A stretch of 64,000 nt of DNA from Opisthorchis felineus. Taxonomy: Eukaryota > Platyhelminthes > Trematoda > Opisthorchiida > Opisthorchiidae. Location of the stretch: positions 97,632 to 161,631 of the forward strand of contig SJOL01003041.1 in NCBI GenBank assembly GCA_004794785.1. The letters run 5' to 3'. The notes under the pieces are model-generated. The model saw only the letters and a list, made by a program, of their open reading frames with translations, had not been told where the DNA came from and searched no databases. Positions 1 through 11,203 of this stretch are shown one piece after another (positions within the stretch are counted from its first letter, which is position 1; each line of letters starts with the position of its first letter). The translations under genes and the position numbers were made by a program.

Positions 1-1737
1 GGGCTGCGCAAAGATAGCACCCTGTAACAAAGATATACTCGTTCTTCTCTGAATAGACAAATCGAAGCGATCGATCGAAAATGGTCACTTTCAAACGGGT
101 AATTGTTGAGAATCGAATACAACAAAATGAAGACATTTTGTCAGAGCAATGTTTGGTGCTACAATGCGTGCTTCGCTGCTCCCTTTGACTGTCATGCAGT
201 TCATATTGTCCCTAGAAAACAATATCTGCTGTTTCCAATTTGTCCCTAAACGCAAATGGTTGCAGTTTGTTTGATTATAGAATCCGGTGGAAACAAGTGT
301 TTCGCGTCTAAAACAGTGAAGCATAAAACGGGACATTCTGCCGTCGCAACCAAGCATGATATTCAACTGTCAGAGAACATAAAGGTCTATTTAGTGTTGA
401 AAAAGATCTGGTAGCTGTTTAAATTGCGGAGTCAAGGTCACGTGTGAAGTACCCCACGGCATCAGTGTGACATGAAGCAACCGTCTTCAGTGCCTAAGTG
501 TTAAGGAACTATTCCTGTAAGTGGAAGGTTAGTGATTTGAGTCCAACCCCGGTCTCGTTTTTTCTTTTATATTGCGTCCACTAGGACGTTGTATTCTTAA
601 AAACATACACTTTAGGGCCAGCGAACTTTGTACATGGAATTTAGGATTCCCGTAGTCCATAATGTGTAAAATTCTTTCAGCCAGTTCACCACTGAGAATC
701 ACAAAAAATCAAGCGAATCTGGACGAGATCTGTAGAAAGTCGATATCGACTGGCATCCAGTAGCGTGTCAAGGATGGACAAATCCTAATCTGTTTGACAT
801 TTACGCTTGTCGGAATTTGCGTGATGCACCAACCAGCTCACCTTAGTTGCTGCATAGGGTAGGTCTAGTAAGCAGACACAGAGTACTAATGAGACCACCC
901 ATCCTTTTCTACCCCTATCTCCCAACTTCTTTCCTACTCCACTTAACGATCAATCCCCTGTGAATCCCGACTCTGGGAAGTGCCCGTCTTGCATCTCAGT
1001 AGGTGATTATTGGCGCGCCTCTGACTCTTCATGTCCGCTTCCTCTGGTTTTAACCCAGCCATTCATGCTCGAACCTTCAAGCAAATCGGTAGACAAGTTG
1101 ATCTTCCAGGAACTCTTCATACTTCCACTGCGGTAATTCAGTTTGTGGCACTTTTGTTCTCTAGATGTCGCTGCTCATGAAATTCAGACGAATTCTAGCT
1201 GTTGCGATAGCGCTAGTGTAGCTCTTAGTTCCCGAACCGAGGATCCCTCACATAACTGGACCATCGTAAACAGTTGTGCCGTTCGCTTTACATCTCCCAT
1301 GGGAAACCGAAATAAAAGTTTTCCCATGTTTATAGTTCCCACCTATGCACTGATTGACCGTAGCTTTGGTTGGGTGAAAGATACATTGAGCCGGGACCCA
1401 ACCAGCATTACACCCAACATGCAAATTTCAGATGTTGCCCTAGTAGCCGAAAGTCTTTGCACACAACTGGGACGCTTCGGCTCATCAGTGGTACAGCTTG
1501 GTAGCTTGGTCCATTTGGACACTAGGCTCAGAAATAATGGTGATTGCCTTATGCGGCTTTATACTGGTAATTTTTTCGCTCCTCAGTAGGACCGAGTTTA
1601 GGCCAAGTATATACTGATGATCTACTTGGGAACAACCACGGCTCTAGATTGCCTACCTGTCAGTCTTTCTAAACGTACACATTGTTTCATATCCCACTCT
1701 CAGCCGCACTTCATTCTTTTCGATGATGACAAAAGCG
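1..1737. other. No supported gene
   Basis: A 148-codon open frame runs at 1143-1589 on the plus strand but shows no domain I recognise and no splice-site support. The rest holds nothing I can name. Confidence 0.4.
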
Positions 1738-2239
1738 TCATTCACATAGCTGATCTACATTTTTGGATTTATATCGGACAATATAATTCACTCCGCCCTT
1801 TGTATTGCTACTTCTGCGGTACACCGTTGGTGTTCCTCGTAGTTGTTCGTAGTATACTCCATGGGACTCACAATATGTGGTCAAGCATAAACTGAGTAAT
1901 TCGCAGAAGTCTTCTTCCTCTAACAGTCCATTTGGTATGCCGCGGTACTCCAATAATTCGGCAACGTTTGCCAGGGTAAAGTCGAGATCTACGGATGTTA
2001 CCAGTGGGCTCACATCAAATGAGACCATTATTGCATCCTGGCTGATGTTTACCTTCCTCAGTTTCTTCAAAAATTGTCCTGCACTGCTGACTGGCTGTTA
2101 CGACCCACAGATGAGTTGCTTCAGTTTTATCAATAGTTCTTTCGAAAGCTTGGAGGTCAGTGACTTTGTGAGTGAGACTATTTGTTGGATGGATAGTGTG
2201 CCTTTGGGCTTCCGTAGAATCAGGGAGTGGCCAAATCAT
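1738..2239 (-). mobile_element. Penelope-like RT fragment with internal deletion
   Basis: The minus strand reads FLKKLRKVNISQDAIMVSFD followed by a region equivalent to VSLFTSI, then TYCESHGVYYEQLRGTP, all matching RT blocks of Penelope-like elements. It then passes directly to VYRRSSNTKGGVNY, which normally lies after the catalytic YxDD region. The join implies loss of the intervening segment. A frameshift separates the upstream part (2070-2239). Confidence 0.65.
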
Positions 2240-2284
2240 GGGTTGTTATTCTACAGTATTCTTCTTCTGTGACCTTGTACAGGT

Positions 2285-2490
2285 ACACGAGCATACATCC
2301 AGATCACTCTCGTTTGAACAGCCCTCCTTCTGTGCTAGCAAAATTATTCTGGTAAGTGCACAGGACCCCAGTTTCCCTCTTATTAGAGCTCGTCAGCAGT
2401 GTGTATCCTTGGTCGTGCGGGGTTTGAACCTTGGACATCTGACATCCGAGGCAAGCATGTTAGCAATGATCCATCAGCGCAGGAGTCTCT
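2285..2490 (-). repeat. Repeat family B, diverged copy
   Basis: Plus-strand blocks atcactctcgtttgaacag, aggaccccagtttccctctt, attagagctcgtcagcag, gggtttgaaccttggacatc and gaggcaagcatgttagca align in order with the 6.8 kb and 32.4 kb copies. The 3' tail is eroded. Confidence 0.5.
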
Positions 2491-3892
2491 TCGAGTTCTT
2501 ATTGTTGGCTGCTTTCTTGCTTTGTTCACATTCTTGTGTCCATAATCTTTGTCAGCCATCTTTTGACAGTCGGTAGAACGGTGATGTTTTCATCTTTCTT
2601 CAATGTGTTCGCGGCTCCCTTCTGTTTACCCCAAAGATGGCTCGAACGACTGTTTCGTCAAGTTATTTTTGTGAAGTTGCGTGGAATCCGATAGATTTCA
2701 TCAACGCTTCTAGGCTGACCAGTTACTCCAGGCCTGTGGTTATCTTTTCAGTCGAAGCTGAGTCCCTTGATGAGGAAGTCTTGCACTGTCTCTGCGAGAC
2801 GTCTACTGCAGAGATGCTTTGTCTAAGCCTCATTGGGATTGCTTTTGTTCTCCCGTCCCAAAGATACCGGACATTATCATGGTACGAAGGTGAGTTTAGC
2901 TCAGTAATTCATTCAGCTGTACTGGAGGATGCTCATTCAGCATCCACAGAGTCTCTCCATCTATGCTGGTCAATGGATAGAGCTCTGACAAGCAAAGTCT
3001 CCTGGCCCTCTAGGTTGGGAGTTGGAACAGGTGTAGCAATGTGGTGCTTAAAATTTGAGCTACTCGAGTAGTGTTGTAGCAGTCACTTCCTTGTCCCTTC
3101 AACCAACTTCGCTTAATTTGTCCATTACATCCGTGCTCACTAGATCACGCGACTCCTTTGTTCGGCAAACGCACAAATCACGTGACAAAACCCTGTCCCG
3201 CTCGCAACCTAAACCGACAAGTCAGTTCCCGTATTGTACGCGTCGGAACGATTTTATGTATTCTACACCCGTTAAACCTTCCTATATATGGGAAGACACA
3301 CCGCGCGCGCGCGCAAGGGGCAGGAAGACAGCCAAACTCCACAAGTCCACGGACAATTACGGAACACGTGTAGCAGTGCGGAGAAAACACGTTTCCCCGT
3401 GCGGACTTTCACCCAGGAACTCTCACGAGTTATCCACAAACGATAAGTCACCTTTTGACTTATTCCATTGTTCGCACTCTATCTAATTTACCATGGTACA
3501 ACTAGTAACTGTTAACTACTATCTACCACAGTAAAAACTGTTATTAGTGCACTAATAGCGTCAAGTCACCGCTGCTTTCCGGTCAGATTTTTGAGCCAAA
3601 TGTTTTGGTTGAGGACCCTAATCGTCCTCCTGTCCAGATTTAGGCGCTCTAGCAGTATCTCAGGTTACATACAACAATGAACTTTACAGACGGAGGTAAC
3701 TTCATGTCACGTCGGCCGTCGCGTGGTCACGTTAGCCTGACCGCCCTACTTGCTGCACGCTGCAGGATGGATGGATGAAGACATGCAACTGCGGATGTAT
3801 CTGATTATTCTTCATTTTTATCTCTTAACACCTGTCCTGTCCCACTAGTCTTATGTAGACTCCAGCTGTGGAACCGTCAGTCAGGAAGAAGC
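2491..3892. other. No supported gene
   Basis: Open frames at 2637-3071 and 3055-3486 (plus) overlap and lack recognisable domains. A short CG run lies at 3301-3314. Confidence 0.4.
3301..3314. repeat. Short (CG)n run
   Basis: An alternating CG run in accgcgcgcgcgcgcaagg, unusual in otherwise AT-rich DNA. Confidence 0.6.
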
Positions 3893-3940
3893 TGTAGGTG
3901 GTTGCGGGATTTGTAAAATTCTCGTGCACATCACATTTAT
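3893..3940 (-). repeat. Repeat family B, 3' end fragment
   Basis: The plus strand ggtggttgcgggatttgtaa and attctcgtgcacatcacatt match the family terminal 45 bp. Confidence 0.4.
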
Positions 3941-4099
3941 GGAACTGAAGCGTTACACGTCGCTGCTCACATCTATCGCTCGGCCTCCGCTATTCAAACC
4001 TCGTTTTCCCGTTTTCATTACAGCCTTTACGTGAGGACTGTTGGGCAGATCCTCCAATAAACTTCTCTTGTGTGTACTCCAGATACCCTATCGACTGAT

Positions 4100-4163
4100 G
4101 TCTGCTACAGCAGCGAAGCATCAATGTTGAACACTGATGTTATGCTGTCAATGACGACGATGA
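4100..4163 (+). mobile_element. LINE 3' tail fragment
   Basis: The sequence gcagcgaagcatcaatgttg, aacactgatgttatgctgtc and a GACGATGATGATGAC run match the LINE terminal segment. The upstream 200 bp do not clearly align to the coding copies, so this is probably a truncated insertion. Confidence 0.55.
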
Positions 4164-4491
4164 TGATGACGTTCGATACATCTCTGGAACTCGAATACGG
4201 AATCTAAGTGCAGTTGCTGAGCTTATGGCCTCCTCTCTATCTAGACTCCGCATACTACGAAATTCAAATAATTCTGAAGCTGGTGCAGAGAGTTGCACCG
4301 GTGTTGGTATAATCCAAAGTCTGCGGGCTGAGGCTTCCTTGCTACTCTGGATACTCGTAAGTGGCCGATTCTGTACTATCTGACTTTCTGTCTCGACAAA
4401 AACTTGTACTCATCAGGATACTGGACGCTCTCTGTTTGTTGTGACCAATTATGCACCAAAGAACCGTGGCTCCAGTTCATTAAAAGTTATT

Positions 4492-5240
4492 ACCATCATC
4501 ATCATCGACAGTAGTAAATCACTGTCCAACATAGCCGTACAGCCATGATTTATTTGAAAGTCTTATTCTGGAGAAAAGAATAAAGGTGGACGGGGAAGGG
4601 ACTTAGTGCTAGCTTACTACAATCATTCCGAGGTCCTCACATGTCCAAACACTCATTCAGGCAATCTGGCAACAACAAAAAAACTAACAACAAGAACGCC
4701 ATTGACATCGATCAGCAGCCATATCCTGCAGCAGCTCCAACCAGACCCAGTGGGGGTCACGTGGACCCATCCTAGAAGGCAAATAGCACCGACGGTACCC
4801 AAACGTTTCGTAATCTCTTTCATACCCTTCTACCAGATCAAGGGTCCACCTGTCTGCTTCCACCACTCTGAGTTGGGCATGAAAAACAGCACCCTCTTCG
4901 GCAAACGATGGTTAGGCATACGCAACACATGTCCCAACCAACGCAGCTTCTGGTGCTGGACACATTCTTCAACGGAAGTACCCGTTGCACAACCAAAAAC
5001 TAGCTTTCTAACTGCCTCATTACGGATTCGCAGACACCAACCCACACGAGCTATGGTTCTGAGACAACGGTTGTCGAACACCTGAAGACGTCTCAGTTCC
5101 GCTGCCAAGTCTCAGAGCCATACAACAAAACAGCACGCACGGTAGCCTGATACACTCGTCCCTTGGGATATACCGGCTTGATGCCAAAGGTGTCAACTAA
5201 CAACCAATACCTTCTGTCCTCCATGATCAGCTCACATTTA
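4492..5240 (-). mobile_element. LINE relic, C-terminal region and GAT tail, minus strand
   Basis: The minus strand reads GRVYQATVRAVLLYGSETWQ, then RRLQVFDNRCLRTIARVGW, then LRWLGHVLRMPNHRLPKRV and a WLELLQDMAADRCQWRSCC segment, ending in the family tail with (GAT)n at about 4493-4507. Frame changes separate the blocks. It is the best preserved C-terminal copy in the window. Confidence 0.85.
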
Positions 5241-5627
5241 GTCTTAATAAGGCAAAAATTTCAATGAATGGGTAGGACACCCCAGTTCATCAGGAACGTG
5301 TTACTCAAACATGATTCTTAGATGTGAGTACTTAAACGAGTTTGGAAGGTGTACGAAATTTACTCTTGGCGATTTTCCCTAAGTCTGCTTATACATCCCC
5401 ACAAGTCGTTGCCAGTCCGGTTTAATACATGGTCAGTATGTTTTTGGGCTCGCTGCTTGGTACACCAAGAGCAGCTTTGAAATTGCGGCAACGTAAGGAA
5501 GATCGATCATCTGGGGCATTACGGTTACATATGGCGATGTCACGTGCGTGGAACTAACAACTTACCGCAAAATGCTGGTTGAGCTTTTTGAATGATAGTA
5601 TCGATTAAATCAAGGCCCGTCGGAGGG

Positions 5628-5775
5628 TGATCAGGCAGGCAGATAGGCAGGCAGGTAGTGAGACAGACAGATGGATGGACAGACAGGCAGGCAGGTTGAC
5701 AGGCAGGCAGGTAGGTGGGTAGGTTAGTTGGTTTTTTGGTAGGTAGAAAAACAGGCAGGCAGGAAAGCAAGCATC
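5628..5775. repeat. GGCA/GACA-type microsatellite
   Basis: Imperfect tetranucleotide array (GGCAGGCA, GACAGACA, GGTAGGTA variants) of about 150 bp. The opposite strand gives long Pro/Cys/Leu-rich open frames that are artefacts of the repeat. Confidence 0.85.
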
Positions 5776-6499
5776 AAGTGAAGCGACTACGCACTGACCA
5801 CACCGCATCTGTCTGACATCAGTTAACCAATTGTGAAACTTCAGGGCGTCTTTTTTGTTTTCAACTGCATTGTTGAATGTGGAAATGAGCCTCAAGCTTC
5901 GCAAAGGGAAACTTTCGTGAAGAAGTAATTCAAAAAGCTGTATCACCGATGGACTGGCGGTCATGGGGTACGCCACTTCAACCTCGTGCATGCCATTGGT
6001 CCAGCAAAATGACTTACTAGGAAGTTGTTTATCGCTTCGTCCTCAACCCATCATGTGAAAATTGTCACAAGTTGCCAAATAGAATGGTAAAACCTGACTT
6101 GCGATGGTTTATTGCCTTACTTGGATAGAAGGAAACTACCTGAGGACGGGGTCATGTGTATTTTATGTGGGTAATGTTTGAGGAGGGGATAAAGTTAAAA
6201 GCACTAACTATTTCCATATTCCAGGACTGGTGAAGGAAATTCGCCTGCAGACATTGCCATCAGTCGACTGAGTATAACTCGATCGTAGCATTTCCCAGCT
6301 TTGTGCCTTAACCCCTCGATAGTACAGTTGCCTGGACAGACTTCAGTTAGCCCAAGATAAAAATGTTGTTTATGCTGTGTTACAACACTCCTTTATAGAT
6401 CCTTCACATTCGTCTGAGAGGAGAATAAGAACCCTCTCAAATTAAACTACGTCCCAATGAATGAAAACATAGAAGACATTTGACATGATACTCATTCTC

Positions 6500-6615
6500 C
6501 TTCTCATCATCATCATTATCATCATCATCACCATCATCATCACCATCATCTTGAACAGCGGTACACCAGCAATACATACTGATGCTCAACTGCTATACAA
6601 CGACGAACTTAGCAC
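6500..6615 (-). mobile_element. Probable LINE tail with expanded GAT repeat
   Basis: The plus strand carries an imperfect (ATC)n run at about 6500-6550; on the minus strand the preceding bases (gtatagcagttgagcatcag) resemble the LINE terminal segment. The GAT run is longer than in other copies, suggesting microsatellite growth from the tail. Confidence 0.4.
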
Positions 6616-6787
6616 CGAGTGATGTGTTTCATCAATCTTATTGCGAAGGTTTTGAACTCTGACAGAAAGCACTCTAGGTTTCTAATTGACAGTTCTTTCA
6701 GCTGGCCTGCAAATGCGGAGCCCCTCCATTGCATCTCCCATCTTCAGTCTGTCTTCGGAGCTGAGGCTTTGGACAGAGGACACGGTT

Positions 6788-7112
6788 TTTTCTGTTGGTG
6801 GTTGCGAGATTTGTAGAATTCATGTTCACATCACTCTCGTTTGAATAATCGTCCTTCTGTCCTGGTTTAATTACTCTGGTGAGACCACACCAAAGGGGGG
6901 AGTACTGGACCCCAGCTTCTCTTTTATCGGAGCTGATTAGCTGTGCATATCCTCGGTAGTGTCGCGGCTTGAACTCCGCACATCTGACACTCAAGGCAAG
7001 CGTGTTACCACCACTCTAACAGCGCAGGCTGGACAAACCTGAATTTTCGCGTCTTGACAGGCAAACGTGTTTAGACTTGAGCGATGTGATTAGCTTACCC
7101 GAAGCCTCGATT
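6788..7112 (-). repeat. Interspersed repeat family B, full-length-like copy
   Basis: About 325 bp share blocks with 32393-32700 in the same orientation: atcacatcgctcaag, cacgtttgcct, the box-like segment gtggtggtaacac with gcggagttcaagccg, gtactggaccccag, gtgatgtgaacatgaattc and a terminal acaaatctcgcaaccacc. The spacing of TAGAGTGGTGG and GAGTTCAAGCC on the minus strand resembles pol III A and B boxes, so the family may be a SINE, but the similarity is partial and the element has sequence 5' of it. Confidence 0.6.
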
Positions 7113-9287
7113 AGGTTTGTCTTTTAACCATCGTAGCCGTCGCAGAAGGCAACCACACTCTCCAGCTGATCACAAAACTATTTTGATGGGTATGGGATAG
7201 CTGACTGGGACTCCGGGTATCTCTCCAAGAAGGGATGCCGATATAATGTGAACGCAATTTCTCCCTGATCCAAAACTTTCTTGATGTAGATTTCGGCAAA
7301 CCGTTTATCTTTGACCAGCCACTAAATGCTTGTGAGGTTAAGAAACCTCATGAAATGAAAGCATGTCCTATGAAACTTATTTTCGAACCCTCTGTTCTGA
7401 GCAGCGGGTGATGGCTTTCGCCATTGTTTGGTTTATTTTTCCCAACCAGCTAGTTCTTCTGGAATTGTTTTCCGTTGCAATTGCAGGCTCACTTCTTCCT
7501 TTAAGTCTCGGTCGAAAAATAGTACACATGGCTTGGTACAGTCAGTGTAGATTCTCTGAACATAAAGTCGCGGATCGTAGCAGAGGTGCCACATGTGAAC
7601 CGGCTATCATCTGGCTAGAAGTTTGTTGCGATATCTTATCATCAGATGGCTGCGCTTCCTTGGAATTCTCGTATTGTCAATACCAAGGGTATTCTGCCGT
7701 GTTTGAGGAATTCCAAGCATAAGTCGCCTCAGATCTTAATAAACTTGTGGTTTGCAATACGGAAAGTTTAATGTCAGAACGCAGCATAGTGGTATAAGAT
7801 AATTTGATCCGACGTTTCGGATGCTGTGGGCAGCCTTCTACAAGGATTGCCACAGTCAACTGAATACGGGCCAAACTCAGCGTTATATAGGTCCGCCACC
7901 TTTGATTCTGATTCGCGAGTCCTTGAGATCCAGTCAAGATCAGTTAAGTCTGATCAGTTTGTGTGTGTGCGTGTATGTATTAACCCTGAATATGCGTGGC
8001 ATTGTGCGTGTTTGTGTGCTCTGACCGGAACTTGGTAGTTCAACCAGATTTTGTGTTGATTGAGGTCATATGCGTGTTGTTATTCAGATCTTGGTTCACC
8101 ATCCTGCCTCAGTGTCCGCTGTGGCATGCAATAGGTTCAAGCCAGATAGCCGGAGGCACCAGGATCACAGATCTAAACTCCCTTTCTTCGGAAACGCTCT
8201 CCAGGCGCGGGTGGTTCGGAAGACTATGGCAAGCGATGATCAACCCGTTTACACCGCGCGAACGCCACTCAGACAATAGTTCCAGCATCGATTCCCTTGG
8301 CAGTAGAACTGATAAAGCCGGTAGCTAACACTTCACCAGTAATGTGCAGGTACCTTCTTTCACCGCTAGCGATAACGGCATGCGCCCCCGTGCCTCTCAG
8401 TGACCTACCCCTATTTCGGCAGCAAACAAGTTAAGGTTTGTTTCGTTGACCAAAACAACCATACTATGGTCGGTCTCCAAATGAATAACCCTAGTTTATT
8501 ATCCATTAATTTCAGAATCTCACACGAAGGATGTAAATTCTTCATGTACATGGTAGGTGTTTTCACACTCAAGTCTTTGGTAGTGCCGCAGACAAGTGAC
8601 CTGGGTTCTTCAGGTATGACCCCTATATTGGTTTGCTTGATAAGCTCAGGGACACCTGACCAGCTAACTGAGCGTGCGTTGGTTGCCCGATTAACAATCC
8701 TAACCACAAATGAAAATCAGTAAGACCTCCTGCCCTACATACTGCTAGCCACTCGAAAAGCACGTGTGGCTCCGAACTATCTCACTGGTTCTGTACCACA
8801 CCAGGCTCACCTAATAGCCTGATTTTTTTCCACCCGGCTTGAAGCTCTCTGGGCCATACAGATACCCTAGACGTCCGGTTATATTATCTTACCCCACCAT
8901 GCTATGTTCTGAAGTCATAGTTACCATATATTCCAACGTATTTGTAGTAAATAGGACTCTGAGTAACGGTATTCGGTAGCATTTTCCCGCGATCAGAGAT
9001 ATAATAGTTGGCTAAACGCATTTCTCGAGTGAAAAGTTCGTGAATGGGCGTTGTTAACATCTTCCAGCTGCCCGTGCCGGTCGTCAACAGGTGACCTGGT
9101 CACGTTGCTTTGCTCACATGATGCATGCCATGTCAGCCTTCGCACTTGTTCACACAGTTGCCTTCCGTCCTGGTCAGCCTTGCTGTTCTGTCTCTGATAG
9201 CTGATAGGTAGGGGATTCAACAGTCAATCAACACAGTCTAATATCACATGAGCATGAGCTGGGCAATTCGGTTCCAACCTCAACGAA
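7113..9287. other. Intergenic, probable retroelement debris
   Basis: Apart from the hammerhead-like segment near 7.8 kb there is a GT-rich patch (about 7958-8020). Open frames at 7363-7722, 7996-8328 and 8400-8723 are unassigned. Confidence 0.35.
7810..7848 (-). ncRNA. Hammerhead-like core, probably Penelope-like UTR
   Basis: On the minus strand an altered CTTGTAGA stands where CTGATGA is expected, then a GGCTGCC/GCATCC hairpin-like segment and GAAACGTCGGATC. GAAACGTC after a short stem is typical of the terminal repeats of Penelope-like elements as I remember them. Confidence 0.3.
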
Positions 9288-9509
9288 CTTCCACCCAGAG
9301 CACCCTGATGAGGCCACCTCTACTGGGGATGAAACCTTTGTAACTAAAATGTCCAGCTCCCCGAACAAACCAACGGCCATTATTACATCCTGAGCTACCA
9401 ATATTCTCTTCAGTTCCACCACATTGGCGCTCACAAAATTATCTAAGTGGTATTTGTTAGGTTTAGGTGAAAGTGTTATACATGCTGTGTTGAACGGCAG
9501 CCTACACAC
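9288..9509 (-). mobile_element. Possible Penelope-like RT fragment, decayed
   Basis: The minus strand reads DNFVSANVVELKRILVAQD then VIMAVGLFGELDIL, resembling the FVxxLKxIxVxxDEVMVSFD region of Penelope-like RTs. The match is short and other blocks are missing. Confidence 0.35.
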
Positions 9510-9719
9510 GAAGTACGTAATATTGATGCGGGCATTGTTTCACCAGTACATGCGTAGAGGTCCGATAGAGCCGAGTGCAAGTGGTGTGCAGCCAGCGGTT
9601 ACGCATGGAGACAACTTAATCTACAGAATACCCATCTGCTGCATACTATGCACTCTGTATCAGCGTCCCCTAGCATTTTTGGGTTTTGTTGTAGCTGACT
9701 GCTGACCCCGCTCCAGCGC

Positions 9720-9960
9720 CTAGTGCCGGAAAAAGACTCATCGAAGGGAACACAACAGCTTTATTCCGAACAAGTGAGTGCGAGAACGTGAGAGCGTGCG
9801 AGTGCCAAAATACACTGTCTGCACTTGGTCCAACGCTGACTCACTGACTGGCCTTGATACAAGGCTGTGACGCGCTGCGTTTTGAGGGGGGTTGTCTGGC
9901 TTTGGTACGAGGCTGTGACGCGCTGCATATTGAGGGGGCGTTGTCTGTCTGGTCAGCATC
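9720..9960 (-). mobile_element. Probable solo or degraded LTR with internal 48-bp tandem duplication
   Basis: On the minus strand a block with repeated gcagcgcgtcacagcct leads to ctcacttgttcggaataaag, ctgttgtgttcccttcgatg and tttttccggcacta, then tggagcggggtcagc, which could be a primer-binding site. AATAAAG (9765-9759) would be the polyadenylation signal of R. The second LTR, polypurine tract and internal coding region were not found, so the call is tentative. Confidence 0.4.
9851..9947. repeat. Two-unit tandem repeat, 48 bp
   Basis: Units 9851-9898 and 9899-9947 share gatac/ggtac, aggctgtgacgcgctgc, attttgagggg-like and gttgtctg segments with a few differences. It lies in the probable U3/R of the LTR-like region. 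Confidence 0.7.
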
Positions 9961-10496
9961 TAGTGGGATTGAAGATCTCAGTAGATTTCGGGCATTCAGT
10001 GGTTACTTTCAGGAATCTGACCTTCCTGATAGGTTTCATTATGGATCCTCTTGGAGGAGAATTGGTTCTGATGTCAAATCAATAGAGGCAACCCTTAGGA
10101 AATCTGACAATCAGTGTAGTTAATCTTCACAGTTCATCAGAGTTTGTGGAGGACCATCTCTCGCCATGTTTGGAATAGTTTATCTCAGGGTCGGAAACAG
10201 ATATTGTCCCCCGAAAGCGAAAATTCAATTTTGGAGGGACGGTGCTCGTCTAGCGTAGCTAGGTGTGTGATTCGCACAAGACTTAGGAGTGTTTCTTCAA
10301 CTGGTGTAAAATACAGACAAATTAAGCTTCCATCTCGAGCAGCCAGTCAACACGTGACAACCTGATGTGGATTCTGTGACTGAGGGCTGAGTGGCGCTAT
10401 GTCCTGCCTAAGCACGAGTTAATCACACAGCTGACCTGCCGCTCACGTCCGGTTGGTTTAGTCTTCAAATGCGATTTCGAATCGCTGTGAAGATTC

Positions 10497-10555
10497 ATGA
10501 GGTGCGCAGTGCTGCTGGTTCTCAACATGGATGAAACAGCTTTCCAGTGGTTCAT
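10497..10555 (+). ncRNA. Decayed hammerhead-like motif, relative of the one near 33.1 kb
   Basis: gaggtgcgcagtg-CTGCTGG-14 bases-GAAAC (10533-10537) aligns with gagatgcgcaccg-CTGATGA-14 bases-GAAAC at 33.1 kb. The catalytic CTGATGA is mutated, so it should be inactive. Confidence 0.3.
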
Positions 10556-10639
10556 TTGAAGGACGAAAGGTCCTTTGAAAAAGTCAGTCATTGCTTGGCT
10601 TCTGTGACGTGAAGTTCTCACGGCATGTTCGAGCAGGGA

Positions 10640-11203
10640 AACTGGGAGGTCTTCAGGTTTTCAACAACCGTTATCTCAGAACAATAGCTCATGTAGGTTA
10701 GTGCCAGGGAATCCGTAACTACACAATCAGAAAGCAATGGGGGCTTCCATTCAAACGATGTGTCCAGCGCCGGAAGCTACGTTGGTTAAACCATGTACTG
10801 CACATGCCGAGCCATCGTTTGCCGATGTGAGTGCTGTTTTCCATGGCCAACCTTTGACCTGGCAAAGGGTTGTGAAAAAGATTACGAAAAGTCTAGATGA
10901 TGTCGGTGCGACTCCTCTTTCACGTGATACCGCGCGATCCTCACTGCGCCTGGTTGGAAAGGCTATAAGATATGGCTCCTAATCGATGTCTGTGGTGTTC
11001 TTGTTGTCAGTTTCTAGCAGGATTGCCTGAATGAGTGGAGGTGTAGGGACCTCGGAATGATTGTAGTAAGCCATCACTAGGTCCCTTCCCCGTCTATTGT
11101 TATTCTTTTCTTCAAAATAAGGCTTTCAAATAAATCATGGTTGTACGGCGAAGCATGAGTGTTGAACACTGATGTTATACTGTCGATGATGATGATGATG
11201 GTG
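10640..11203 (+). mobile_element. LINE relic, 5'-truncated, C-terminal region and GAT tail
   Basis: Plus-strand frames read LQVFNNRYLRTIAHVG, RKLRWLNHVLHMPSHRL and LERLxDMAPNRCLWCSCCQF. The 3' UTR reaches a tail gcatgagtgttgaacactgatg followed by (GAT)n at 11183-11201. It is the same family as the copy near 15-16 kb, with frameshifts and in-frame stops. Confidence 0.8.

Noticed and set aside
1143..1589. 148-codon frame as a BEL/Pao Pol fragment
   Set aside because: The resemblance is too loose and no conserved motif could be placed.
5540..5991. Cys/Pro/Leu-rich minus-strand frames that look like a secreted repeat protein
   Set aside because: They are translations of the GGCA/GACA microsatellite.
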